From Planctomycetota bacterium (GTDB lineage: Bacteria; Planctomycetota; Phycisphaerae; FEN-1346; JAACEH01): a stretch of 14,587 bases of DNA. Both the position numbers and the translations under genes were made by a program. Numbering within the stretch: position 1 is the first letter of the stretch; each line of letters begins with the position of its first letter. Shown piece after piece: positions 1 through 6,221 of this stretch. Location: contig JAFGPY010000291.1 in assembly GCA_016935955.1 (NCBI GenBank), positions 1 through 14,587 on the forward strand, written 5' to 3'. Under the pieces are notes generated by a model. It was given only the letters and a program-made list of their open reading frames with translations, searched no databases and had not been told where the DNA came from.

Positions 1-10
1 ACGCTTCCAT
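1..10 (-). CDS. Start of a minus-strand gene leaving the left edge (partial)
   Basis: On the minus strand an ATG at 10-8 is followed by GAA GCG before the window ends, so only the first three codons are visible. It is preceded by a near-perfect Shine-Dalgarno AGGAGGT (23-17) with a six-base spacer, one of the best ribosome binding sites in the window. This is why I think a real gene starts here. Nothing can be said about its product. If real, it is divergent from the small membrane protein at 342. Confidence 0.45.
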
Positions 11-79
11 GCCCTCACCTCCTGGCACAGAAGCCTACCAACTCCTCTCACATCGCGCTAGATAAAAACGCAAACCGCT

Positions 80-95
80 CTAGCCGACAGGCTAG
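80..95. repeat. Short perfect inverted repeat
   Basis: CTAGCC (80-85) and GGCTAG (90-95) are perfect reverse complements around a four-base gaca loop. There is no T-tract on either side, so it does not look like an intrinsic terminator. It sits about 70 bp upstream of the inferred left-edge minus-strand start and could be an operator for it, or chance. Confidence 0.35.
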
Positions 96-168
96 GCCAT
101 GATGACCTTCCGCCACGTCGCGAACGTTCTTTGTGGCCAAGCGAAGCTTGACCGCGGCAGCCGCAGTC

Positions 169-230
169 TGTAGGGCGGCTCGCGAGCCGCCCTCGATACT
201 GGCGAGGGTCGCTCGCGAGTGACCCCTACA
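169..230. repeat. Compound palindromic element (two CTCGCGAG-centred palindromes inside an outer inverted repeat)
   Basis: A perfect 20-bp palindrome (173-192, GGGCGGCT plus its complement, no loop) is followed 13 bp later by a second 20-bp palindrome (206-225) that matches in 9 of 10 pairs, the exception being a G-T pair. Both are centred on CTCGCGAG. The pair is enclosed by TGTAGGG (169-175) and CCCTACA (224-230), so the whole 62 bp can also fold as one larger structure. The design resembles dispersed REP-like or miniature palindromic elements found between genes in many GC-rich genomes. No transposase is adjacent. Only one copy is in the window, so its repeated nature is inferred. Confidence 0.65.
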
Positions 231-238
231 ACGGCACC

Positions 239-267
239 TTGCTTCGTACCCCTGTTCCTTCTACTAT
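239..267 (+). promoter_or_regulatory. Candidate sigma70-type promoter for the small membrane protein
   Basis: TTGCTT (239-244) and TACTAT (262-267) are separated by exactly 17 bp and match 3/6 and 4/6 of the -35 and -10 consensus. The predicted start would leave a leader of roughly 65-70 nt before the ATG at 342. Promoter consensus in this lineage is uncertain, so this is only a candidate. Confidence 0.35.
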
Positions 268-341
268 GAAGCGGTCAACATGACCCGAATCGCCGCCTGT
301 CGCGGTTCGCATTTCACTGGCACTCATTGGAGGGCAGGGTG

Positions 342-647
342 ATGGAAATTGACGAACTGAAGAGGGCTCATGCCGATTGCGTGGGCGCCGTCGCGGGGGC
401 TGCATGGCGGGCCTGGGCGGTCGGCGTGGCGATCACTATCGTGACCGGCCTGGCTTACGTGGCCTATCTCTACAGCGAGCCGTGGCGAAACCTGGTGCTC
501 TCGATGTGGGGCGTCACCGACATCACGGCCCGGCAGGTCTACATCATGGCCGTTGGCCTGATGAAGCTGATCATGCTCCTCGGCCTGCTCGGTTGCATTT
601 TCTTGTCGAGCCTGGCCAAACGCCTCCGTGCGGCCTACAGGATCTGA
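342..647 (+). CDS. Small two-helix inner-membrane protein of unknown function
   Basis: A 101-residue protein I do not recognise. It starts with a short charged segment (about 1-22), then two hydrophobic helices (about 24-44 and 66-90) joined by a roughly 20-residue loop carrying W49 and W56, and ends with a basic tail (KRLRAAYR, 93-100). The layout predicts an integral membrane protein. The basic tail favours both ends facing the cytoplasm, with the loop outside. A TTG at 327 is in frame, but ATG 342 is preferred because GGAGGG (329-334) sits seven bases upstream of it. It lies ahead of a response regulator and a kinase that lacks a membrane sensor. A role in that pathway is possible but unproven, and the 228-bp gap argues for separate expression. 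Confidence 0.7.
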   Translation: MEIDELKRAHADCVGAVAGAAWRAWAVGVAITIVTGLAYVAYLYSEPWRNLVLSMWGVTDITARQVYIMAVGLMKLIMLLGLLGCIFLSSLAKRLRAAYRI

Positions 648-694
648 CAGGGCGGCAAGGGCAGCGTCCGTGCCGCCGGAAGGGCCCCTCAGGA

Positions 695-718
695 ATTCTT
701 TGCAGGGAACTGCAGAAT
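695..718 (+). other. Hairpin with GGAA tetraloop
   Basis: ATTCT (695-699), a TT bulge, GCAG (702-705), loop GGAA, CTGC (710-713) and AGAAT (714-718) form a nine-pair bulged hairpin. GGAA is a GNRA-type tetraloop, common in structured RNA. There is no downstream T-tract, so I do not call it a terminator of the preceding gene. It is the first of a chain of hairpins leading to the response regulator. Confidence 0.4.
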
Positions 719-731
719 CTTCCCGTGCGTG

Positions 732-875
732 CCGATACATAGGGTAAACCCATTATCGGCTGTCCCGCGGGCTTTCCCGCGGCGGCGAGGATGGGCGAGC
801 ACAGCGCTGGGACAAAGGCGAATAGATCAGCCAAGTCCATGGGGGGCTACCCACCTGAGAGGGAGAGGTGGCGGC
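732..875 (+). promoter_or_regulatory. Structured 5' leader of the response regulator (candidate cis-regulatory RNA)
   Basis: Four further stems follow in order. CCGATA (732-737) pairs with TATCGG (754-759), enclosing GGGT-AA-ACCC (742-751). CCGCGGG (765-771) pairs with CCCGCGG (776-782) around a four-base loop. GGAC (810-813) plus GGC (817-819) pair with GCC (830-832) plus GTCC (835-838), leaving an AAA/AA internal loop. CCACCT (851-856) pairs with AGGTGG (866-871), placing the purine-rich ribosome binding region in the loop and 3' arm, just before ATG 876. TACCC (848-852) could instead pair with GGGTA (742-746), which would compete with the last stem. I could not match the layout to a known riboswitch class. 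Confidence 0.4.
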
Positions 876-1526
876 ATGGATCACATTCGTGTAGTGGCGG
901 CCGATGACCATGAGATGTTTCGCGAGTGCCTGGTCGAGCGTCTGAACCAGGAGCCGGACATTCAGGTGATTGCCCACGTGGGGGATGCCGCCGAGGCGGC
1001 CCTCCTCGTCCGGGACATGTGCCCCGAGGTGGTACTGCTCGACATCGACATGCCGGGCAGCCCGTTTGTGGCCGCCGGCGAGATCGCGCGCCGCTGTCCG
1101 GCCACGAGCATTATCTTCCTGAGCGCCTACCACGCCGATCGCCACATCGCCCGCTGCATCGACGCCGGCGCTCGCGGCTTCGTGCTCAAGAGCCACGACG
1201 TTCAGAGCGTGGCTGCCGCGATCCGCGACGTGGCCGCCGGCAAGTGGCATTTCGTGCCCGAGGTCCTCTGCCGCATGGTCGTCGAGGACGGCGCGCCCAC
1301 TCTGAAGGAATTGCCGCAGACCCGCTTCGCCCAGTTGACGCCGCGCGAGGTGGAAGTCCTTCGCCTGCTGGCCGAGGGCCAGAGCGTCAAGCAGGCGGCC
1401 CGGAGTCTTGGCGTCAGCTACAAGACGGTCGACAATCAAACGTCCAGCCTGATGGGAAAACTCGACATTCACAGCCGAGCTGAACTGGTGCGGTACGCCA
1501 TCCGCGAAGAGCTTGCTGTCGTGTAG
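876..1526 (+). CDS. NarL/FixJ-family response regulator (receiver plus LuxR-type HTH)
   Basis: A 216-residue two-component transcription regulator. The receiver (about 3-122) shows the acidic pair D10/D11, phosphoacceptor D56 in LLDIDMPG, S83 at the switch position and K105 in GFVLK. A LuxR-type HTH follows (about 152-210), beginning LTPREVEVLRLLAEG and with the recognition-helix pattern SYKTVDNQ near 181-188. All key residues are present, so it should be phosphorylated and bind DNA as a dimer. The frame stays open upstream to 729, but ATG 876 is chosen because it begins the conserved receiver strand and has a purine-rich ribosome site (861-868). It is followed 57 bp later by a histidine kinase, its probable partner. 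The structured leader suggests post-transcriptional control. Confidence 0.93.
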   Translation: MDHIRVVAADDHEMFRECLVERLNQEPDIQVIAHVGDAAEAALLVRDMCPEVVLLDIDMPGSPFVAAGEIARRCPATSIIFLSAYHADRHIARCIDAGARGFVLKSHDVQSVAAAIRDVAAGKWHFVPEVLCRMVVEDGAPTLKELPQTRFAQLTPREVEVLRLLAEGQSVKQAARSLGVSYKTVDNQTSSLMGKLDIHSRAELVRYAIREELAVV

Positions 1527-1583
1527 ATGACGTGCCGTGCTGCTTTCTCGTGGGGGGAAGGCGCGCACCAGGAATCGCCGTAG

Positions 1584-2378
1584 ATGACCCAATTCGGTAG
1601 TGTCCGGGCGATGCCTTCATGGGAGGGCGCCGCCCCTCGCCGTCCGCCGCAATTCCAGCAGTTGCGGCGACAACTCCTGCAACATCGCAAGGCCTTCCAC
1701 GACCTGCGCAATCTCCTGTCCGCCGTCGGCATGAAGCTCGGCGGCCTCTGCGACGGCGTCGAGTTGCAGACCGACAAGAACGCCGGAACGCTGCGATCGG
1801 TTGTTGCCGCTCGGGATGCCGTCGTCCAGTGCCTGGAGATCATCGACGGCGCCCGGCAAGTCCCGGTGATCGGCGACGGGGCGACCTGCGATACGACGCG
1901 GACCATGCTCCGCGTGGCCGGACTCCTGAACCAGCTGGCTCCCGACAGCGTCTCGATTCGCGTGCTGGACCCCTACGATGGTCTCCGGCCAGTGCACGCC
2001 GTCGAGACCGAATTGACGCAGGCCATCCTGGAGTTGGGGCAGAATGCCCTCAAGGCCCTGGCCGCTACGGGCGGCACGATCACCCTGTCGGCCGGCACGC
2101 GGCGACTCGACCGGCACAGGGCCGAGCAACTCAACCTCGTGCCCGGCCGCTACCACGTCGTCATCGTCGACGACGACGGCGACGGTATGGACGGGGAAAT
2201 CATCGAACTGGCCATGCGCGACGGGTTCAGCACCTTCGGCACCGACGGCCAGGGGCTGGCTAATGTCCGCCGCTTTGCTGTCGAGAATGGCGGCACGCTG
2301 GCCCTGGCCAGCCAGCCCAACGCCGGCACGGCCGCCTGCCTCTACCTTCCTGACGCCCAGACGTTTTTCAGCGAATGA
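1584..2378 (+). CDS. Sensorless cytoplasmic histidine kinase
   Basis: A 264-residue protein with the transmitter part of a sensor kinase and little else. An H-box-like motif FHDLRNLLS puts the candidate phosphorylated histidine at H39. The HATPase domain (about 140-256) shows N154 in ELGQNALKAL as the N-box, D197-D-G-D-G-M202 as the G1 box and DGQGLANV (221-228) as the G2 box. There is no transmembrane segment and no PAS or GAF domain. The 35 residues before H39 are too short for a sensor, so input must come from a partner protein. It probably phosphorylates the response regulator 57 bp upstream. Its last 11 bp overlap the 3' end of the opposing fapA-like gene. ATG 1611 is an alternative start. 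Confidence 0.85.
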   Translation: MTQFGSVRAMPSWEGAAPRRPPQFQQLRRQLLQHRKAFHDLRNLLSAVGMKLGGLCDGVELQTDKNAGTLRSVVAARDAVVQCLEIIDGARQVPVIGDGATCDTTRTMLRVAGLLNQLAPDSVSIRVLDPYDGLRPVHAVETELTQAILELGQNALKALAATGGTITLSAGTRRLDRHRAEQLNLVPGRYHVVIVDDDGDGMDGEIIELAMRDGFSTFGTDGQGLANVRRFAVENGGTLALASQPNAGTAACLYLPDAQTFFSE

Positions 2379-3768
2379 CCATCTTGCGGCCCGACTCGCT
2401 TTCGATGACCAGCGAATCCACGGTGTTGATCCGCTGGGCCACCACGCGCACAGGACCGTTCCAACTGGCGTCGATCCGTCCCTGCACGTCGCCGATGCCC
2501 ACCATGCAGCCGGGGTACATGAACTCGTTGACTTGGATGCTCGCATTGCCGAACTCGTGCATCGACTGGCTGATGGCGTCCAGCCGCTGCTTGACCGAAG
2601 ATTGGACGCGGCTGAGTTCGTGCTTGGCCAGTTCCCACTGACAGGCCTTCTCTCGCGTCGAGGCGCTGGCCTTCCGCATCGTGGACATGAAGCAGGCCCG
2701 CTCCACGACCTGCGAGGCCCGTCCCACCTTGGCGAACAGGGCGTTGAGTTTCTCGAATTCCCTCCGCAGCTTGTGATGGACGCCGACCGACAGGTGGGTC
2801 TCTTCCTTTCGCGGCGAGCCCAGCACGGCCACCCGTGCGTCGCCACTGCAAACCACGTGCCCCAGGGAGAACGGGGCTTCGCCCGCATGGACGCGGCCCA
2901 GCACGCAGGCATCCACCCCGTGCATCTCATTGGCGACAATCAGGTCGCCCTGGACGTTTGCCTGGGCCTCGAACATGTGCGGGCAATGCACGTCGCCGTG
3001 CACCGCCAGGCGGGCCTTGGATTCCTTGGCCTCGATGCCCTTTGTGCAGACCAGGCTGCCGCCGCTGTAGAACAGGCCGCCGGCCATGCGTCCGTCGATG
3101 AACATTCCGGCTCGGGACTGAAGGAACGCACCCTCCGGCAAGTCGCCGTGAACCACCATCAGACCCTCAGCCTCGATGCTCTTGCCGGGTTCGATCGACG
3201 CCGCGTCCACCTCCACCAGCGGGACGATCTTCAGCGTGTCGTCCTCGATCATCGCGATGCCGTCGGCGTCGGCGATCAGGTTGTTCTCCTCGTCGCGGCG
3301 GACGTTCTCGCCGAGGGACAGCGTCAGGTTCTGCGGTGGGGTTGCAGGCAGCGGCCGGCCGTGAACGTCCACCCCCGCCTGCCCGGGCTCGGCCAGGCAG
3401 ATTTTGGCGAACGTCTGGCCGCCGGTGACCTGGCGGATGGGCAGGGGAGTTGCCGCCGAATCCATCGCGGCCTCGGCCTGCCACTCGATGTGCTCGTCGG
3501 TGCTCTCGGTGGGCGGCGAGCCGCGGACCAGCAGCGTGCCGCCGCGCGGCAGGTTGCCGCGACGGCACTCCGTCAGGGCCTCCTTGACACGGGCCATGGC
3601 GTCGCGGTCGATCGAGATGCAGTTCTCGCCCAGCAGGGCCATCACTTCCAGACTGGTCGGGGGCGACACCTTGGCGCCGCCGCGAAAGACCAAGTAGGCC
3701 TCCAGCAGGTCGTCACTGATCTTGACGTCGATCCGCCCGGCCGTGTCTTTGGTTGCCGTCTTCTGCAC
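2368..3768 (-). CDS. FapA/DUF342 family protein
   Basis: A 466-residue protein of the FapA (DUF342) family, cytoplasmic proteins linked to flagellar assembly or polar localisation in some Vibrio species and of unknown biochemical role in most bacteria. The N-terminal half (about 10-190) carries the family signature around 128-185 (EPGQAGVDVHGRPL, then LGENVRR and DADGIAM). Residues about 191-320 are glycine-rich short strands with repeated HGD/QGD turns, as expected for the central beta-helix. Residues about 330-410 are charged and helical, probably a coiled coil, followed by a short beta-rich tail. The start is GTG at 3768, with GGAGGT seven bases upstream and 15 bp after the cheY stop, so it is the last gene of the minus-strand operon. 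The end overlaps the kinase gene tail to tail. Confidence 0.88.
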   Translation of the reverse strand: MQKTATKDTAGRIDVKISDDLLEAYLVFRGGAKVSPPTSLEVMALLGENCISIDRDAMARVKEALTECRRGNLPRGGTLLVRGSPPTESTDEHIEWQAEAAMDSAATPLPIRQVTGGQTFAKICLAEPGQAGVDVHGRPLPATPPQNLTLSLGENVRRDEENNLIADADGIAMIEDDTLKIVPLVEVDAASIEPGKSIEAEGLMVVHGDLPEGAFLQSRAGMFIDGRMAGGLFYSGGSLVCTKGIEAKESKARLAVHGDVHCPHMFEAQANVQGDLIVANEMHGVDACVLGRVHAGEAPFSLGHVVCSGDARVAVLGSPRKEETHLSVGVHHKLRREFEKLNALFAKVGRASQVVERACFMSTMRKASASTREKACQWELAKHELSRVQSSVKQRLDAISQSMHEFGNASIQVNEFMYPGCMVGIGDVQGRIDASWNGPVRVVAQRINTVDSLVIESESGRKMVIR

Positions 3769-3783
3769 GCGTGTGACCTCCGG

Positions 3784-4176
3784 CTACTGGGTGGTCGGCA
3801 TGCTCAAGCCCATGCGGGTCAGCGTCTCGTCGAGTTTCTCCTGTAGTACGCTGGGGGTGAACGGTTTGACGATGTAGTTCGTGACACCGGCCTTGACGGC
3901 CTCGACGACACGCGGCTTCTCGGCCTCGGTCGTACACATGATGACGATCGTCTTCTTGTCGCTCTCGCGAATCTTCCGCAGCGTGCTCAGACCGTCCATG
4001 CGCGGCATGTTCCAGTCCAGAATGACAATGTCCGGCTTCGGGTCCGACGACATCTGCTGCAGGCCTTCCACGCCGTCGCCGGCTTCGAGGATGTCCGTGA
4101 AGCCGAAGCCTTCCAGTGAACGACGCTGAATCTGCCGCATGACCTTCGAATCGTCAACGAGCAATACTCTCATCAT
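3784..4176 (-). CDS. cheY: CheY-type single-domain response regulator (minus-strand operon)
   Basis: A 130-residue stand-alone receiver. The active-site set is complete: D8/D9 in VLLVDDS, phosphoacceptor D54 in VILDWNMPRMDG, T82 at the switch position and K104 in YIVKPFTP. With no output domain it should act by protein-protein contact, as CheY does, after phosphorylation by a CheA. Two adjacent ATGs (4176 and 4173) follow an AAGGAG site; spacing suits either. It lies 23 bp after a CheX gene, which suggests that CheX dephosphorylates this CheY. The fapA-like gene follows 15 bp later in the same operon. It is clearly different in sequence from the second CheY at 11212, so this is not a recent duplication. 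Confidence 0.93.
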   Translation of the reverse strand: MMRVLLVDDSKVMRQIQRRSLEGFGFTDILEAGDGVEGLQQMSSDPKPDIVILDWNMPRMDGLSTLRKIRESDKKTIVIMCTTEAEKPRVVEAVKAGVTNYIVKPFTPSVLQEKLDETLTRMGLSMPTTQ

Positions 4177-4199
4177 CCGGTCTCCTTACCAAGTGGCCA

Positions 4200-4676
4200 T
4201 CATTCCTTGACGCAACGGAATGCCACCTCGATCGCGAAATTTCCCAGTCCACAATGACACGGTACAACGATGAACGGCACGTTCTGGGGCGCGTTGACAC
4301 AGTGCTGACGTCCCATGATGGTCGTCGGCAGGCCGATGCTGATCGACATGCCCTCCAGCTCCGCCTTGGCGTTGCCGGCGATCATGTTGGTCACCTCGCC
4401 GATCGCGTCCAGGAAGTTCGGGTCCATCGGGTCCACTTCTTCCCCGGCGAACGCCTTGTAGGCTGCCAGGGCCGTATCCATGGGGAAGCTCACCACGACG
4501 CAACCGATGGCGTCGCCGCTCAGGCCGATGATGCCCGAGATGTCGTAGGCCGTCACGTGACTGGTCTTGACGGAGACCTGTCCCAGTGTCACCTCGGTCT
4601 GCAGCATCGACGAGAAGACGTTCCGCGTCGCGCCGACGAAGGCATTGATGTAGTCGACTTTCATGGTTGGAGGCAT
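4200..4676 (-). CDS. cheX: CheX-type CheY-P phosphatase (minus-strand operon)
   Basis: A 158-residue CheC/CheX/FliY-superfamily protein. The single phosphatase helix motif E-x-x-N is visible in DAIGEVTNMIAGNAKAEL, giving E94 and N97; one motif rather than two points to CheX rather than CheC. A hydrophobic strand with GxxxxSFPMDTA (58-69) precedes it, typical of the fold. The family hydrolyses the acyl phosphate on CheY-P, and CheX acts as a dimer. The start at 4676 is preferred over ATG 4664 because AAAGGAG lies about 10 bases upstream of the former, while the latter has only pyrimidines. It sits between the HDOD gene (39 bp) and cheY (23 bp) in one operon. Confidence 0.85.
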   Translation of the reverse strand: MPPTMKVDYINAFVGATRNVFSSMLQTEVTLGQVSVKTSHVTAYDISGIIGLSGDAIGCVVVSFPMDTALAAYKAFAGEEVDPMDPNFLDAIGEVTNMIAGNAKAELEGMSISIGLPTTIMGRQHCVNAPQNVPFIVVPCHCGLGNFAIEVAFRCVKE

Positions 4677-4715
4677 TACTGTAGGACTCCTTTCCTCTTC
4701 CTCTGCCTTGGGATG

Positions 4716-5666
4716 CTAGCGTGCCGTGCCCGCAACGTGCGAGTGGGCGTTTTCGACCATTCCCGTCAGTTCCGCCTTGGCCGCATTGGCCAGAACGTCT
4801 GTCGGAATTTCCACCGACAGCATCTGGGCCGCTTCCTGCACCGACGGGGCCACCTCTCGAATCAGTTTCATGACCTTCTGAGGACTCCAGCTCAGGTACT
4901 GGGCACACAAGCGACAGCAGCGCTGGGCGCTGTCGGCGTTGACGCCTTCGCAGAAGATTCTCATGAAGGCGTCGGCCATCTGCAGGACGCGGGCCATTCG
5001 GGCGTCCTCCGGGTTATCGGCGTCGAGCGATTCCGGGGCGTGATGGGCCGCCACCGGCAGCACGATGCAGTCCGGAATGCTCCACATGCCGAGCATGTAG
5101 CCTGCGACCTCGGCGTGGTCGGCGTCGAGGAACTGCCGCTCCACTTCATGCAGTTCGCGGCCGTTCTGCTGGGCCTCGTGACGCACCGTGGCGTACTCGT
5201 CTCGCAGCACGTTGTTCAGCGTCAGGATGCCGATGTCCTGCAGCAGGCCGGCCGTGAAGGCCTCCCCGACGGAGCGGCGGCGAGTCCAGTCCTCGATCGT
5301 CTTGGCCACCACGGCCGTAATCAGCGACGAGCGCCAGAACGCGCTGTGGTCGAACGTCGAAGGACTCTCCGCAGCGGGCTTCTGGTTGACGACGCTGAAG
5401 CTCAGCGCCAGGATACGGGCGTTCCGCAGTCCCATTCGGACCAGGGCTTGTGAGACGGTGGTGGCCTTGGTCGGGGCGCCGAAGAACGAGGAGTTCGACA
5501 ATTTCAGAATGCGACTCGACATGGCCGGGTCGCGGCTGATGACCTCGGCGATGTCCCGGACGTTCGTGTCCTGCGACCGGCACATGCGCAGCACTTCCAA
5601 GGCCACGGCGGGGATGGTCGGCAGGCTCTTCGAATTGTTGATGCGCTCCATCAAGGCTGCGTCCAT
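4716..5666 (-). CDS. HDOD domain signalling protein
   Basis: A 316-residue protein with an HDOD domain over about residues 8-215, beginning with the characteristic SLPTIPAVALEVLRM and DPAMSSRILKLSNSSFFG segments. The HD-like core reads AGLLQDIGILTLNNV (139-153), where the usual GLLHDIG histidine is Q143; H184 and HHAPES (208-213) remain. HDOD proteins are generally non-catalytic scaffolds in signalling, including motility and c-di-GMP pathways. Residues about 220-316 are helical with no named domain. An upstream in-frame start at 5768 would add 34 residues unlike the family, so ATG 5666 is chosen, with a weak purine stretch about 10 bases before it. It is the first gene of the operon HDOD-cheX-cheY-fapA. 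Confidence 0.88.
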   Translation of the reverse strand: MDAALMERINNSKSLPTIPAVALEVLRMCRSQDTNVRDIAEVISRDPAMSSRILKLSNSSFFGAPTKATTVSQALVRMGLRNARILALSFSVVNQKPAAESPSTFDHSAFWRSSLITAVVAKTIEDWTRRRSVGEAFTAGLLQDIGILTLNNVLRDEYATVRHEAQQNGRELHEVERQFLDADHAEVAGYMLGMWSIPDCIVLPVAAHHAPESLDADNPEDARMARVLQMADAFMRIFCEGVNADSAQRCCRLCAQYLSWSPQKVMKLIREVAPSVQEAAQMLSVEIPTDVLANAAKAELTGMVENAHSHVAGTAR

Positions 5667-5847
5667 GAGTGTACGTCCCCTTCCCCATCCGAACTCACGT
5701 AGACCGCTCCCCCTTTTTACTGTTATTGCGCAGCATGGCTGTCCCGATCGGCCGGGCCCTGCAGACATTCACGCTGCTCGTGGTTCATCGGCATATGGTC
5801 AGGTCTTCGGAATAGGGAGTTTTCCTCTTATGCCCACGGAAGTTGCA

Positions 5848-5865
5848 GCGGCGGGCTTCCGCCGC
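5848..5865. repeat. GC-rich perfect hairpin, REP-like
   Basis: GCGGCGG (5848-5854), loop GCTT, CCGCCGC (5859-5865): seven perfect pairs. It shares a GCGGGCTT core with the hairpin at 765-782, so both could belong to a dispersed repeat family, although short GC-rich hairpins are expected in such DNA. No T-tract follows on either strand. Confidence 0.4.
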
Positions 5866-6098
5866 GCTGCCGCCCGAGCCTCTCGCTGTCGCCATGGTCG
5901 ACATCGAACCAGACGGGCGAATGCACCGACAAGTCCCCGCGCCGGGTCAGACGACAGTGGCGGCGGCGTTTTTTCAATGGTTGCTTGAGGTGCAGACGCC
6001 TGTGCAGGGGGCCCCAAAACACGCCCTCACGGCCTTCAAATGGCGAAAAAGCTGTTCCTGGCGGCTTGTTCACCGGCTGACAGGGGAAGGCTAGGGTA

Positions 6099-6169
6099 GA
6101 TACCCCATTGGGATTTCAAGCCAAATAACTCGATACCCCTTACTATTGGCCGCGCGTGCAGGCCTGCAC
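6099..6169 (+). promoter_or_regulatory. Candidate cheA promoter/operator region
   Basis: An exact direct repeat GATACCCC occurs at 6099-6106 and 6132-6139, 33 bp apart (about three helical turns). TACTAT (6141-6146) follows, the same hexamer as the candidate -10 box at 262-267. Ten bases downstream lies a perfect 14-bp palindrome, GTGCAGG/CCTGCAC (6156-6169), well placed for an operator near the transcription start. A good -35 box at 17-bp spacing from TACTAT is not visible; TTGGGA (6108-6113) would require a different -10. Functional assignment is inference. Confidence 0.3.
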
Positions 6170-6221
6170 ATCGCCGTGTATCGTCGTTTCTTGGTCTCTA
6201 GGATGGAAGACGGATGCGACC

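Larger units (their letters stand above)
11..341. other. 331-bp spacer between the left-edge start and the small membrane protein
   Basis: I see no convincing coding region here. It holds a short perfect hairpin (80-95), a compound palindromic element (169-230) and one plausible sigma70-type promoter (239-267). The first 100 bases are less GC-rich than the rest of the window and carry three CTAG tetranucleotides. Confidence 0.6.
5667..6221. promoter_or_regulatory. 555-bp divergent spacer between the HDOD and cheA operons
   Basis: I see no supported gene; open frames of about 80 codons exist on both strands but look like GC-driven chance. The region must hold promoters for both divergent operons. 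It contains a GC-rich perfect hairpin (5848-5865), a repeated GATACCCC (6099-6106 and 6132-6139), a TACTAT hexamer (6141-6146) and a 14-bp palindrome (6156-6169). No good sigma54 or flagellar sigma28 promoter was recognised by eye. Confidence 0.55.

Noticed and set aside
232..244. Sigma54 promoter suggested by GGCAC followed by TTGC
   Set aside because: The spacing between the two elements is one base where five are needed.
732..852. GEMM-type c-di-GMP-I riboswitch before the response regulator
   Set aside because: GGGTAAACCC and GGGACAAAGG recall parts of the consensus, but the GAAA tetraloop, its receptor and the closing GGTAGC segment are not in the right order. I leave it as an unassigned structured leader.
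1617..2939. Long open frame on the minus strand opposite the kinase and fapA-like genes
   Set aside because: It lies antisense to one clear gene and out of frame with another, is Arg/Ala/Ser-rich, and shows no domain. High GC keeps stops rare in such shadow frames.
2044..3846. 600-codon plus-strand frame across the kinase end and the fapA-like gene
   Set aside because: Composition rich in His, Arg, Ala and Gly is typical of an antisense shadow; the minus-strand frame matches FapA motifs throughout.
4254..5453. Long plus-strand frame opposite cheX and HDOD
   Set aside because: Antisense to two genes with clear conserved motifs; no ribosome site and no recognisable domain.
5828..6094. Short open frames of about 80 codons on both strands in the divergent spacer
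   Set aside because: They oppose each other, lack ribosome sites and have Arg/Pro-rich chance-like composition.
6156..6221. Upstream GTG start for CheA adding 22 residues
   Set aside because: It lies within the 14-bp palindrome and near the likely promoter, and the added residues look unlike a CheA N-terminus.
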